In this document: positions 41,799 through 49,955 of the stretch, piece by piece
Position numbering within the stretch: the first letter of the stretch is position 1
Layout: every line of letters starts with the position of its first letter
Origin: an uncultured Collinsella sp.
GTDB lineage: Bacteria > Actinomycetota > Coriobacteriia > Coriobacteriales > Coriobacteriaceae
Direction of reading: 5' to 3'
DNA length: 56,206 nt
NCBI GenBank assembly: GCA_902494345.1
Contig: CABUSV010000015.1
Span: 1 to 56,206, forward strand
The notes under the pieces: model-generated
The model's database searches: none
The model's input: the letters and a program-made list of their open reading frames with translations, nothing else
What the model was told of the DNA's origin: nothing
Made by a program: the position numbers and the translations under genes

Positions 41799-41826
41799 CA
41801 TTTGGGACGGGGCTTTTTTAGCTGCC
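41799..41826. repeat. GGGACGGGG repeat, copy 1
   Basis: ATTTGGGACGGGGCT followed by a T-run and AGCTGCC recurs in inverted orientation at 43446-43472, with about one difference. The two copies flank the coaX and dCMP deaminase genes. Confidence 0.7.
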
Positions 41827-41842
41827 CCAGGCTCGGCCAAAG

Positions 41843-41920
41843 GATGATTATTCTGGGACGGGGATTAAAAAATCATTAGGTACACAATGATTTTTTAATC
41901 CCCGTCCCAGAATAATCATC
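41843..41920. repeat. 35-bp perfect palindrome between divergent OPT and coaX genes
   Basis: Bases 41843-41877 and 41886-41920 are exact reverse complements with an 8-base loop. The stem includes CTGGGACGGGGATTAAAAAA, the GGGACGGGG core found in the neighbouring repeats. It ends 37 bases before the coaX start. Confidence 0.9.
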
Positions 41921-41957
41921 GGGATATACTGCTGGGCAGACGAAAGGAGCGCCGACG

Positions 41958-42809
41958 ATGCTTAATGGGTGCGCATATATATTGACGGTCGACGTGGGCA
42001 ACACGTTCATTCGCTTTGGTCTGTTTGCAGAGGATTCGGCCGCGGCGCAGGAATGTCCGCTTGCGACGTGCGAGATCACGACGCCGTCCCGTATTACGGC
42101 CGACGAGGCGCGCATGCGACTTGTGCAGGTCATGGGCGCGCTCGCCGCCGATGCGGGCATGCCGGGTGCGCTTGTGCCCGCAGCTGCTGTGCTGAGCTGC
42201 GTGGTCCCGGCGCTCGAGCGCCCGTGGAAGGCGGCGCTTTCCCGTACCTGCACGGGGCGCGTGCTCACGGTGGGGCCGGGACTTAAGACCGGCATGTCCG
42301 TGCGCTACGACGATCCGGCCGAGATCGGCTCCGACCGCATCGCCGATGCCGTGGCGGCCCGCGCCGTCTACGGCTCGCCGTGCATCGTGATCGACCTGGG
42401 TACCACGACCAATATCGAGGTCATCGACGCGCGCGGCACCTTTGTCGGCGGCGTTATCGCGCCGGGGCTGGCGCTCGGTGCCCGTTCGCTTTCGGCGGCA
42501 GCAGCGCGCCTACCCCAGGTTGAGCCCTCGGCGCCGACTCACGTCATCGGACGCAACACGCGCGAGGCCATGCGCTCGGGCGTGGTTTTGGGCGAGGTGG
42601 CGCGCATCGACGGCATGCTCGACATGGTGCTCGCCGAGATGCGCGCGACCAAGGCCGCGGGGGAGGGCGATGTGCCCATCGTCATTACCGGCGACGATGC
42701 CAAGGCGCTTGCGGCCCTGGTCGGTCATAGCCTGACGGTCGATGACGCGTTGACGCTGCGGGGTCTCGCCGAGCTCTACCACATCAACCAAAAGCCCCGC
42801 CGCGTGTAA
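41958..42809 (+). CDS. coaX: Type III pantothenate kinase
   Basis: A 283-residue ASKHA-fold kinase that phosphorylates pantothenate, the first step of CoA synthesis. DVGNTFIRFGLF (about 11-22) is the phosphate-binding motif, VIDLGTTTNIEVI is the second, and GGVIAPGLALGARSL is family-typical. This type is insensitive to CoA feedback and requires a monovalent cation. AAAGGAG precedes the ATG. The next gene, dCMP deaminase, is 84 bases downstream. The pair lies between inverted copies of the GGGACGGGG repeat. Confidence 0.93.
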   Translation: MLNGCAYILTVDVGNTFIRFGLFAEDSAAAQECPLATCEITTPSRITADEARMRLVQVMGALAADAGMPGALVPAAAVLSCVVPALERPWKAALSRTCTGRVLTVGPGLKTGMSVRYDDPAEIGSDRIADAVAARAVYGSPCIVIDLGTTTNIEVIDARGTFVGGVIAPGLALGARSLSAAAARLPQVEPSAPTHVIGRNTREAMRSGVVLGEVARIDGMLDMVLAEMRATKAAGEGDVPIVITGDDAKALAALVGHSLTVDDALTLRGLAELYHINQKPRRV

Positions 42810-42893
42810 AAGTGAGGGCGCCGGTGGGACAAACGCCCCCACCTTTCACCTGCTACAATAGGTCAAACTATTGCGATTTCGGAGGTGTCTGCC

Positions 42894-43418
42894 ATGTCGG
42901 ACGATCTTCATCAAACTGCGTCGGGCAAGCGCCGCGACGTTATTAGCTGGGATGAGTTCTTTATGAGCGTGGCCATCGCCGCGCAGCGCCGCAGCAAGGA
43001 CCCCAACACACAGGTGGGCGCGTGCATCGCCAGCACCAACCACCGCATTCTTTCGGTGGGCTACAACGGTACGCCCTCGGCGCTCAACGACGACTTTTTC
43101 CCGTGGGGCACAAGCGACGACCCGTTGCAGGATAAGCACAACTACGTGGTGCATGCCGAGGCAAACGCCGTGCTCAACTACCGCGGCTCGCTCAAAGACC
43201 TTGAGGGTTCCACGGTCTACGTCACGCTGTTCCCGTGCCACGACTGTGCCAAGATCCTGGCGCAGGTAGGTGTAGGCGAGGTTGTCTACCTGGACAACAA
43301 GTATGCCGATACCGACGACGGCCGTATCAGCCGCCGCATTCTCGACTCCTGCGGCATCAGCTACCGCCAGGTTATCGTCGATGTCCAGATTGGTACCGGG
43401 CGACACGCTCGGCAGTAG
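42894..43418 (+). CDS. Deoxycytidylate (dCMP) deaminase family protein
   Basis: A 174-residue zinc enzyme that turns dCMP into dUMP for thymidylate synthesis. Zinc ligands and catalytic Glu are in HAEANAVLNY (His and Glu) and PCHDCAK (two Cys). The WDEFFMSVAIAAQRRSKDPN start and GYNGTPSALNDDFFPWG match the ComEB/dCMP deaminase group. The ATG at 42894 is chosen over the GTG at 42885 because GGAGG lies eight bases before it. It probably shares a transcript with coaX. Confidence 0.9.
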   Translation: MSDDLHQTASGKRRDVISWDEFFMSVAIAAQRRSKDPNTQVGACIASTNHRILSVGYNGTPSALNDDFFPWGTSDDPLQDKHNYVVHAEANAVLNYRGSLKDLEGSTVYVTLFPCHDCAKILAQVGVGEVVYLDNKYADTDDGRISRRILDSCGISYRQVIVDVQIGTGRHARQ

Positions 43419-43445
43419 CGCGTGGCAACGCCAGCTGGCAACAAA

Positions 43446-43472
43446 AGGCAGCTAAAAGAGCCCCGTCCCAAA
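43446..43472. repeat. GGGACGGGG repeat, copy 2 (inverted)
   Basis: GGCAGCTAAAAGAGCCCCGT followed by CCCAAAT is the reverse complement of the 41799-41826 copy apart from about one base. Confidence 0.7.
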
Positions 43473-43590
43473 TTGACTGCTCGTGAAAGTCGCGTCTGAG
43501 CGCATGGACGGCTCGTGAGCGGGTACATGGCTGTAGTAACATAGCTTCTGTCCGCGGGCGCGCCCGCGTTATTGTGAGAAAGGAGCCCCT

Positions 43591-43869
43591 GTGGCTGTTA
43601 ACGAAGAGCTGCTTAAGAAGGTTCTTGAAGAGATTCGCCCCAACCTGCAGGCCGACGGCGGCGATATGGAGTATGTGGGCGTCGACGACGAGGGCGTCGT
43701 CAAGCTGGAACTGCAGGGCTCCTGTGCCGGCTGCCCCATGAGCTCGCTGACCCTGTCCATGGGTATCGAGCGCATCCTGAAGGAGCATGTGCCCGGCGTT
43801 ACCCGCGTCGAGCAGGTCAATGCTTCCGGCGAGACCGATGACCTGTACGACGAGTACGCGCCGTTCTAA
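43591..43869 (+). CDS. NifU C-terminal-domain Fe-S cluster protein
   Basis: A 92-residue protein equal to the NfuA/NifU C-terminal domain. The Cys pair in GSCAGCPMS (about residues 47-55) holds a transient [4Fe-4S] cluster at a dimer interface for delivery to apo-enzymes. LQADGGDMEYVGVDDEG is family-typical. The start is GTG at 43591 with AAAGGAG upstream. The window encodes several Fe-S enzymes (radical SAM, activase) that could be customers. It is followed by a small terminator and then lgt. Confidence 0.92.
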   Translation: MAVNEELLKKVLEEIRPNLQADGGDMEYVGVDDEGVVKLELQGSCAGCPMSSLTLSMGIERILKEHVPGVTRVEQVNASGETDDLYDEYAPF

Positions 43870-43918
43870 GATGCGAAGGCTGCGGACGACATACTCCGCA
43901 TAGACGTTACGTCCAAAT

Positions 43919-43954
43919 ATGCGGCTGCGAGCGCAAGGCCCGCGGCCGCATTTG
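43919..43954 (+). terminator. Hairpin between the Nfu and lgt genes
   Basis: ATGCGGCTGCG (43919-43929) pairs with CGCGGCCGCAT (43941-43951) with one mismatch, followed by TTTG. Confidence 0.6.
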
Positions 43955-43978
43955 TATGTAGGGAGTAGGAGGGTCGAC

Positions 43979-44800
43979 ATGCTCAACGACTTCTACCATA
44001 TGCTTGATCCTGTCGCGATTTCGGCGGGGCCCATCACGATTTACTGGTATGGTCTGGCCTATGTGGTCGGCGCCCTGCTCACGGCGGTCGTCATGTACCG
44101 CACGCAGCGTCGTTGGGGCTTTAACATCACGATTGACGACCTGACGAGTGTCGTGGTCGGCGTGGTCTTTGGCCTCATTATCGGTGCGCGCCTGTTCTAC
44201 GTCGTCTTTTACGGCGATGGCTACTATTGGACCCACCCGCTCGAGATCTTTGCCACTAACGAGGGCGGCATGAGCTTCCATGGCGGCTTGGTGGGCGGCA
44301 TTATCGGCGGCATCATCGTGTGCCGCATGTATAAGCTCGACGCATGGACTTTGGCAGACCTTGCCGTCATAGGCGCGCCGCTGGCCTTGTGCCTGGGCCG
44401 TTGTGCCAACTTTGTCAACGGCGAGCTGTGGGGCAAGCCGACCGACCTGCCTTGGGGTGTTGTCTTTGGCGGCACCGCGGGCGATATGCCGCGTCATCCC
44501 TCCCAGCTCTATGAGGCATTCCTAGAGGGCATCGTGCTCTTTTGCATTCTGCAGGTGCTCAGCCGCAAAAAGCCGCTGCTGCCCCAGGGCACGTTTATGG
44601 GCGTGTTCGTGATGGGGTACGGCATCGTCCGCTTTCTCGTTGAGTTCGTGCGCGTGCCCGATGCCCAGCTGGGCTATCTGCTGGGCGGCGTCATCACCAT
44701 GGGCCAGCTGCTGAGTTTGCCGCTCGTGATCGCCGGTCTGGCGCTCATCATCTTCGCCCGACACCGCAATCGTCCCCAGCGCATCTACCTGGATGCCTAA
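43979..44800 (+). CDS. lgt: Prolipoprotein diacylglyceryl transferase
   Basis: A 273-residue membrane enzyme that moves diacylglycerol from phosphatidylglycerol to the lipobox Cys of preprolipoproteins. The Lgt signature is present as GRCANFVNGELWG; HGGLVGGIIGG and RHPSQLYEAFLEG are further conserved loops. Several hydrophobic helices follow the expected pattern. GGAGG precedes the ATG at 43979; the in-frame extension to 43919 lies in the hairpin. The ABC binding protein at 16265-17257 is a likely substrate. Confidence 0.95.
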   Translation: MLNDFYHMLDPVAISAGPITIYWYGLAYVVGALLTAVVMYRTQRRWGFNITIDDLTSVVVGVVFGLIIGARLFYVVFYGDGYYWTHPLEIFATNEGGMSFHGGLVGGIIGGIIVCRMYKLDAWTLADLAVIGAPLALCLGRCANFVNGELWGKPTDLPWGVVFGGTAGDMPRHPSQLYEAFLEGIVLFCILQVLSRKKPLLPQGTFMGVFVMGYGIVRFLVEFVRVPDAQLGYLLGGVITMGQLLSLPLVIAGLALIIFARHRNRPQRIYLDA

Positions 44801-44801
44801 C

Positions 44802-44850
44802 CACCAAAACCACCAAAAGGGGACAGGCGCCTTTGTGGTGGTTCGCTGGG
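44802..44850. repeat. GGGACAG-loop hairpin, variant with ACCACC stem
   Basis: AACCACCAAAAGG pairs with CCTTTGTGGTGGTT around a loop that starts with GGACAGG. The loop is the family's, the stem is not. Confidence 0.7.
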
Positions 44851-44871
44851 CAACGATGACAAAACCGTAAC

Positions 44872-44922
44872 GTTTTCCCAGATAAAACCTGCCAAAATAA
44901 ACCTGTCCCTTTTTGGCAGGTT
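44872..44922. repeat. GGGACAG-loop hairpin, copy 4 (inverted)
   Basis: Read on the minus strand, this contains ACCTGCCAAAAAGGGACAGG, then TTTATTTTGGCAGG and TTTTATCTGGGAAAAC, as in copies 1 and 3. It is tandem with the ACCACC variant upstream of the DUF6020-type gene. Confidence 0.85.
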
Positions 44923-44942
44923 TCTAGAAAGGCTTTCGGACT

Positions 44943-47126
44943 GTGAAGGATTCCGACCTCTCCACAACGGCTGCGCGCGACGCTGCCCGCATCGTTTGGT
45001 TTAAGCGCTACCCCGCCAAGCAGACGCTCATCGCATTTTTGCTCGCGCTGTTGGCGACCACGGCGTTTTCCATCGATCCCGCCCCGGTGTCGAGCAATGC
45101 AGTCTTGGCGATTGACCCCAAGGCGACGGGTGCGCTGTACGTGTGCTACGAGGTGCTCCTCTCGTTTGCCGGCCATACCGACGCGGTCATGCTGCTTGCG
45201 CTTGCCTGCCTGCTCACGCTGCCGTTTCGCTACGTATTCTTTGGCCGCGGCGACGCCTGGCGTCCCTCGGTGGTTCTTCCGTCGCTGTTCTTTGCCGTCT
45301 GCATGGTGTTTGGCCGCAGCTACGACCTCACCGATTCGGCCGAGATCGTGCTCGGCGACAAGGCGCGCATCATCTGCGCCTGGATCGGCGGTGTGGGCTG
45401 GATGCTCTTGGCGGTCGTTGCCTTCTACCTTGCCTTTGAGTGTCTAGATTGGCTGAGCTCTCGGCGTATTCCGTTTTCCGAAGCGCACTTTGGCCGCGTA
45501 TGGCGTGTGGCTCACGCCGCGCTCTCGGTCCATCCCTTTGCCGGGCCCTTTCTGGTGCTTATGATCGCCTGGGCGCCCACGCTCATCGCTTCGCTGCCCG
45601 GCCTTTTTATGGGAGATACGGGTGCGCAGATTCGCCAGTGGTTCAACTACCCCAACGGTACGAGTGACTACCTGCGTCTGCTCAATCCCAATGTGTTGCT
45701 CAACGGTCATCACCCCGTGGTGCACACGGCTATCATCGGTTCGTGCGTCCAGCTGGGGCTTTCACTGTTCAACAGCGCCAACGCAGGTCTTGCTATCTAC
45801 ACCTGCACTCAGTTCGTCATTACGGCCGCCTGCATGGCCTATTCCATCTCGTCGCTGCGCAAGCTGGGCGTGAGCCTGCCGGTCCGCGGCGTGATCTTGC
45901 TGTTCTTTGTGTTTATGCCCATGTTCTCCAACTACGCGGCACTGCTTACCAAAGATGTGCTGTTTGCCGACGCGTTTTTGGTTTTGCTCGTGCAAACCGT
46001 GAAGCTCGTGGCCTGCGGCCTGCCCCGTCGCGATGCCAATGCCGAGCGTGCGGGCGATCCCAGGCCCGTGCTCTTTGCGCGCCATGACTGGCTGCTGCTC
46101 GCTCTGGGCGCCATGGGTTCCACGTTTCTGCGCAACGGCGGTCTGGTGTTTCCCCTGGCGGCATGCGTAATCGCGGCGGCGTTTTGCGCATGGGACGCGC
46201 ATGTGGCCCATCGTGCAGGCAAGCAGGCTGGTGCTGCGCCTTCGGGCGCCATCCCGCGTTTCCGCTGGGTGGGAGTTCTTGCGGTGCTTGCACTCTGCCT
46301 TGCCTCTAATATGTACTTCACTAAGGTCTTTATGCCGGCACACGACATCACGCCTGGTTCCAAGCGCGAAATCCTCTCGATTCCGTTCCAGCAGACGGCT
46401 CGTTTCGTCCAAAAGCACGACGGCCTCAACTCGGGCGTTAACCCCACGGTTAAGGAGGACGGCACCATCGTGGAGGCTCCTTGCGACGGCTTGGTGACCG
46501 ATGAAGAGCGTTCCGTGATCGACCGGGTACTCAAGTACGACAATCTGGGCCACCGTTACGACCCAGATAAGTCGGACGCCGTCAAAAATTGCTTTAACGA
46601 GTACGCCTCGCAGGAGGACATCAAGGCCTATTTTGAGGTGTGGGCCCAGATGTTCAAAAAGGATCCCGAGTGCTATATCTCGGCGCTCATCAATAACTAC
46701 TACGGCTACTTTTATCCGAGTGCCCGCGATGCGTGGGTCTACAGCACGGCGCGCAGTGCCGAGATTATGGCGCGCCCCGATAATCTCAAGTACTTCGACT
46801 TCCATCCGGTCGATAGCAAGGTCGTGCGCTGGTGCGACCACCTGAGCAACCTGTATCGCGTGGCAGTACAACGCGTCCCGTTTATCTCGCTCACCATGAG
46901 CTCGGCCACCTATGTGTGGATCATGATCGCCGTGGTGGTCTATCTGTTACGTCGTCACTCGTGGCGCGGGCTGGCCATTTGGGTGCCGCTGCTGGGCGTG
47001 CTCGCCGTGTGCCTGATCGGTCCCTGCAACGGCTCGACCTACATGCGCTACCTGTATCCGGTCATCGTCTGCATGCCCTTTGCCATTGGCGCCACCATCA
47101 CTCGCAGCGACCTCCTCTGGTCCTAA
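44943..47126 (+). CDS. Large polytopic membrane protein (DUF6020-like)
   Basis: A 727-residue protein with many hydrophobic segments in residues 25-480 and 640-725, and a soluble region (about 480-630) between. LPGLFMGDTGAQIRQWFNYP, then LLNGHHPVVHTAIIGSCVQL, matches a family labelled DUF6020 that resembles glycosyltransferase membrane proteins (GT-C-like); a lipid-linked sugar or teichoic acid role is possible but not shown. The start codon is GTG (44943) with GAAAGG upstream. It follows two repeat hairpins and appears to be transcribed alone. Confidence 0.72.
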   Translation: MKDSDLSTTAARDAARIVWFKRYPAKQTLIAFLLALLATTAFSIDPAPVSSNAVLAIDPKATGALYVCYEVLLSFAGHTDAVMLLALACLLTLPFRYVFFGRGDAWRPSVVLPSLFFAVCMVFGRSYDLTDSAEIVLGDKARIICAWIGGVGWMLLAVVAFYLAFECLDWLSSRRIPFSEAHFGRVWRVAHAALSVHPFAGPFLVLMIAWAPTLIASLPGLFMGDTGAQIRQWFNYPNGTSDYLRLLNPNVLLNGHHPVVHTAIIGSCVQLGLSLFNSANAGLAIYTCTQFVITAACMAYSISSLRKLGVSLPVRGVILLFFVFMPMFSNYAALLTKDVLFADAFLVLLVQTVKLVACGLPRRDANAERAGDPRPVLFARHDWLLLALGAMGSTFLRNGGLVFPLAACVIAAAFCAWDAHVAHRAGKQAGAAPSGAIPRFRWVGVLAVLALCLASNMYFTKVFMPAHDITPGSKREILSIPFQQTARFVQKHDGLNSGVNPTVKEDGTIVEAPCDGLVTDEERSVIDRVLKYDNLGHRYDPDKSDAVKNCFNEYASQEDIKAYFEVWAQMFKKDPECYISALINNYYGYFYPSARDAWVYSTARSAEIMARPDNLKYFDFHPVDSKVVRWCDHLSNLYRVAVQRVPFISLTMSSATYVWIMIAVVVYLLRRHSWRGLAIWVPLLGVLAVCLIGPCNGSTYMRYLYPVIVCMPFAIGATITRSDLLWS

Positions 47127-47129
47127 TGT

Positions 47130-47162
47130 GGTGCAAAGGGGACAGGTTACTTGGCGCCAAGG
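47130..47162. repeat. GGGACAG-loop hairpin, variant
   Basis: TGGTGC...TGGCGCCA short stem enclosing AAAGGGGACAGGTTACT. A diverged member after the DUF6020-type gene. Confidence 0.45.
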
Positions 47163-47291
47163 GGTTGCATCATCACGACGCCTTCATTTTGGGGTTTATC
47201 TCGCAGGCCAGTAGGTATATCATAACGACGTTTGTTTATATTGCCCGGGCATCTGCGCTGGGCTTTAGGTCGAAACCGATAGGAGACACGT

Positions 47292-48098
47292 ATGTCCGGA
47301 CACTCTAAGTGGGCCACAACCAAGCATCGTAAGGGCGCGCAGGACGCCAAGCGTTCCGCCCTCTTCTCCAAGTTGAGCCGCAACATCACCGTTGCTGCCC
47401 GTCTCGGCGGCGACCCGCTGCCCGAGAACAACGCCAGTCTCGCTGCTGCCGTTGCCAAGGCCAAGGCTCAGTCCATGCCCAAGGACAAGATCAAGTCCGC
47501 TATCGACAAGGCCTTCGGTTCGGGTGCCGACGCCGCCGTCTACGAGAACATCGTGTACGAGGGCTATGGTCCTGCCGGCGTTGCCGTCTACGTCGACTGC
47601 CTGACCGATAACCGCAACCGTACCGCCGCCGATGTCCGTTCCGCCTTCTCCCACGCTGGCGGCAACCTGGGCACCTCCGGCTCCGTCGCCTTCCAGTTTG
47701 AGCGCAAGGGCCAGATCGTCGTCGCCAAGGAGATCCTGGACGAGAACGCCAAGAAGGAGATCATGATCGCCAACGGTGCTGCCGGAGACGAGGATGAGTT
47801 CATGATGGCCATCGCCGAGGCCGGCGGCGAGGACTACGAGGACGCCGGCGAGGAGTGGATCGTCTGGACCGCCGCCAATGACGTCATGGCTGTTTCCAAG
47901 GCACTCGAGGAGCAGGGCGTCCAGGTCAAGGGCTCCGAGACCACCATGGTCCCGACCACCCCGACCGAGGTCTCCGGCGCCGACGCCAAGAAGGTTCAGC
48001 GCCTCATCGACCGTCTCGAGGAGCTCGACGATGTCCAGGATGTTTACAGCACCATGGACATGACCGACGAGGTCATCGCTGCTCTCGAGGAGGAGTAG
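47292..48098 (+). CDS. yebC: YebC/PmpR-family protein
   Basis: A 268-residue protein with the invariant start MSGHSKWATTKHRKGAQDAK. Members of this family bind DNA or help translating ribosomes pass proline stretches. The acidic middle (EFMMAIAEAGGEDYEDAGEE) is typical, and the length is slightly greater than the usual ~240. GATAGGAG precedes the ATG. The gene is single, ending in a terminator. Confidence 0.95.
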   Translation: MSGHSKWATTKHRKGAQDAKRSALFSKLSRNITVAARLGGDPLPENNASLAAAVAKAKAQSMPKDKIKSAIDKAFGSGADAAVYENIVYEGYGPAGVAVYVDCLTDNRNRTAADVRSAFSHAGGNLGTSGSVAFQFERKGQIVVAKEILDENAKKEIMIANGAAGDEDEFMMAIAEAGGEDYEDAGEEWIVWTAANDVMAVSKALEEQGVQVKGSETTMVPTTPTEVSGADAKKVQRLIDRLEELDDVQDVYSTMDMTDEVIAALEEE

Positions 48099-48167
48099 CG
48101 CCTGCACGGGTTAAGCCGTGCATATCTGGGCATAATGAAACGAGCATGCAAGTCTCGTGGAATAGAT

Positions 48168-48209
48168 GAGCCGGATCCGCGTGCGTACAGCACCGGACCC
48201 GGCTCTTTT
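48168..48209 (+). terminator. Terminator of yebC
   Basis: GAGCCGGATCCG (48168-48179) pairs with CGGACCCGGCTC (48194-48205) with one mismatch, then TTTT. Confidence 0.8.
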
Positions 48210-48263
48210 ATAATGATGCGAATCGTTTTGCATTCTGTGGACCGAAACCTGAAGGGAGCGCGC

Positions 48264-48809
48264 GTGCGCGTACTCAAACGAGCCCTAGCGATTGTGTATC
48301 TTGCCGCCGCCATCGTGGCGCTGGGCACGCTTGTCTGCCAGTTTTGGGGGCCATACACCTATCGCTTTATGCTGCTGATGCGCGATGCTGCGCCGCGTAT
48401 CGTTGTTACGGCGTGCGGCGGTGTCGTGGCGCTCGGCGTGCTCGTGGGTTTCTTCCGCCTGATGTTTGCTCGTCGCGAGCCGTCCTGTGTGCATCCGGCG
48501 GGAGAGCGCAATATCGAGGTCACGCTCGCGGCCCTCTCCTCGTGTGCTCGCGCTGCGGCAGAGCGCGACGACCGTGTGATGATCGAGCATGTCGAGGCAC
48601 GCGTGCAGGGCTCCGACGAATCGCGCGTCCGTTTTAAGGTTGACGCCATCGCGCTCGATGATAAAGACGTCGCTTCCCTTGCCACCTCGATGCAGCAGCG
48701 CATCGAGAAGGCCTGCGACACCATGCTCGGCACGCCGGGCACGACCGCGCGCGTCCGTTTTTTGCCGTCCAAGACTACCGTCCAGACCGTGGAGGTTTCC
48801 GGTGAGTGA
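48264..48809 (+). CDS. amaP: AmaP-like membrane anchor of Asp23-type protein
   Basis: A 181-residue protein. Two membrane helices (about 7-27 and 45-68) precede a soluble domain (about 80-181). The arrangement and the two following genes match AmaP, which holds Asp23 at the membrane in Gram-positive envelope stress. GTG at 48264 is preferred (GAAGGGAG upstream); the in-frame ATG at 48135 runs over the yebC terminator. Its stop overlaps the start of the next gene. Confidence 0.78.
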   Translation: MRVLKRALAIVYLAAAIVALGTLVCQFWGPYTYRFMLLMRDAAPRIVVTACGGVVALGVLVGFFRLMFARREPSCVHPAGERNIEVTLAALSSCARAAAERDDRVMIEHVEARVQGSDESRVRFKVDAIALDDKDVASLATSMQQRIEKACDTMLGTPGTTARVRFLPSKTTVQTVEVSGE

Positions 48810-49179
48810 TACCAACCAAGACAAGACCGCCCGCACGCCGCGCTTGACGATCGACCAGAACGCTACGCCGGCAGGCGAGTCCGCCGACCCCAAGCCCGAG
48901 GCCGGCGAGCAGCACGACAGCGCCGCCAACGACTTTGACGAGGCCATGGGTCTCATCAAGGGCACGGGTGCTGCCATCTGGAGCTACGCCGTACGCCATC
49001 CCAACACCACGCTCGGCGCCGTCGCTGGCTTTATCCTCGCCGTGCTGGTGCTTACGCTGGGCCTGTGGGATACGCTCGTCATCGCATTCTTTGTGCTCAT
49101 CGGCGCCGTGATTGGCCAGATTCGTGATGGCGAAAACGGCATCGTCAACTTCTTCGGGCGCCTGTTTAGCGGCCGTTAA
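48802..49179 (+). CDS. DUF2273-family small membrane protein
   Basis: A 125-residue protein with a disordered acidic N-terminus (1-45) and two hydrophobic helices (about 68-105) of the type LGAVAGFILAVLVLTLGLWD. DUF2273 proteins regularly lie between AmaP and Asp23. The GTG start overlaps the amaP stop by eight bases and has GGAGG before it, so translation is coupled. Function is unknown, probably membrane attachment. Confidence 0.75.
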   Translation: MSDTNQDKTARTPRLTIDQNATPAGESADPKPEAGEQHDSAANDFDEAMGLIKGTGAAIWSYAVRHPNTTLGAVAGFILAVLVLTLGLWDTLVIAFFVLIGAVIGQIRDGENGIVNFFGRLFSGR

Positions 49180-49223
49180 TACGTATTCGACTGTCGCATC
49201 CGCGGCAGGCATAAGGAGGAACC

Positions 49224-49748
49224 ATGGCTTTTAACACGAAGGTCGATGTAGCCGATACCGAGCTCGAGGCGAACGAGGCCATCGCCGATGCCGGGGACGT
49301 GACGCTCGAGGACGAGGCGCTCGTCGAGGCCGAGTCCGATGCGGACGAGGACAACGAGGAGATGGACGAGGAGGCGGACGAGTCCGAGGACTCGCTGACC
49401 TATTCCAACGGCGTGATCGAGAAGATCGTCGCCATGGCCACCCGCGAGGTGCCGCACGTTCTAGGCATGAAGGGTAACCTTATGCACTTTGTGCAGGAGC
49501 AGTTTGGTGCCGAGAACCTGACCAAGGGCGTGACGGTCGAGGTCACCGACGACAACCGCGTGGTTGTCAACATCTCGGTCATTATCGAGTACGGCGCCTA
49601 TGCGCCCGCAATTTTCGACGACGTTAAGGCACGCGTCACCGAGCGCTTGGCTGCAATGACCGGCCTTGAGGTGGCAGGCGTCAACCTGCGCATCGAGGAC
49701 GTCATCACCCCCGAGGAGTACGAGCACCGCACCAACCAGCATGAGTAA
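49224..49748 (+). CDS. Asp23/Gls24-family envelope stress protein
   Basis: A 174-residue protein with a very acidic N-terminal third (1-60) and an Asp23 domain (about 60-170): NGVIEKIVAMATREVPHVLG and VVVNISVIIEYGAYAP are the hallmarks. Asp23 proteins form a membrane-associated network in Gram-positive bacteria through AmaP. AAGGAGG precedes the ATG. It closes the operon of amaP, DUF2273 and Asp23. Confidence 0.9.
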   Translation: MAFNTKVDVADTELEANEAIADAGDVTLEDEALVEAESDADEDNEEMDEEADESEDSLTYSNGVIEKIVAMATREVPHVLGMKGNLMHFVQEQFGAENLTKGVTVEVTDDNRVVVNISVIIEYGAYAPAIFDDVKARVTERLAAMTGLEVAGVNLRIEDVITPEEYEHRTNQHE

Positions 49749-49795
49749 CCTTCCAAAAAGGGACAGGTTTATTTTGGCAGGTTTTATCTGCGGAA
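49749..49795. repeat. GGGACAG-loop hairpin, copy 5
   Basis: CCTTCCAAAAAGGGACAGG, then TTTATTTTGGCAGGT and TTTATCTGCGGAAA. It begins right at the Asp23 stop codon. Confidence 0.85.
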
Positions 49796-49803
49796 ATACT
49801 AAA

Positions 49804-49837
49804 CGGTCGGCCGCACGGATGCATGTGCGGCCGACCG
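49804..49837 (+). terminator. Terminator of the Asp23 operon
   Basis: CGGTCGGCCGCA (49804-49815) and TGCGGCCGACCG (49826-49837) pair exactly, followed by TAATTTG. Confidence 0.85.
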
Positions 49838-49955
49838 TAATTTGTATGCCCCCGATGCAGGCATACCGCTCATCTAACTAAGGGTTGCAATCGCTGCGTT
49901 CCGCGTTACCCTAATGGGCGCATTGTTTCCACATTGCTAACGAGGGGTTGCCGTA

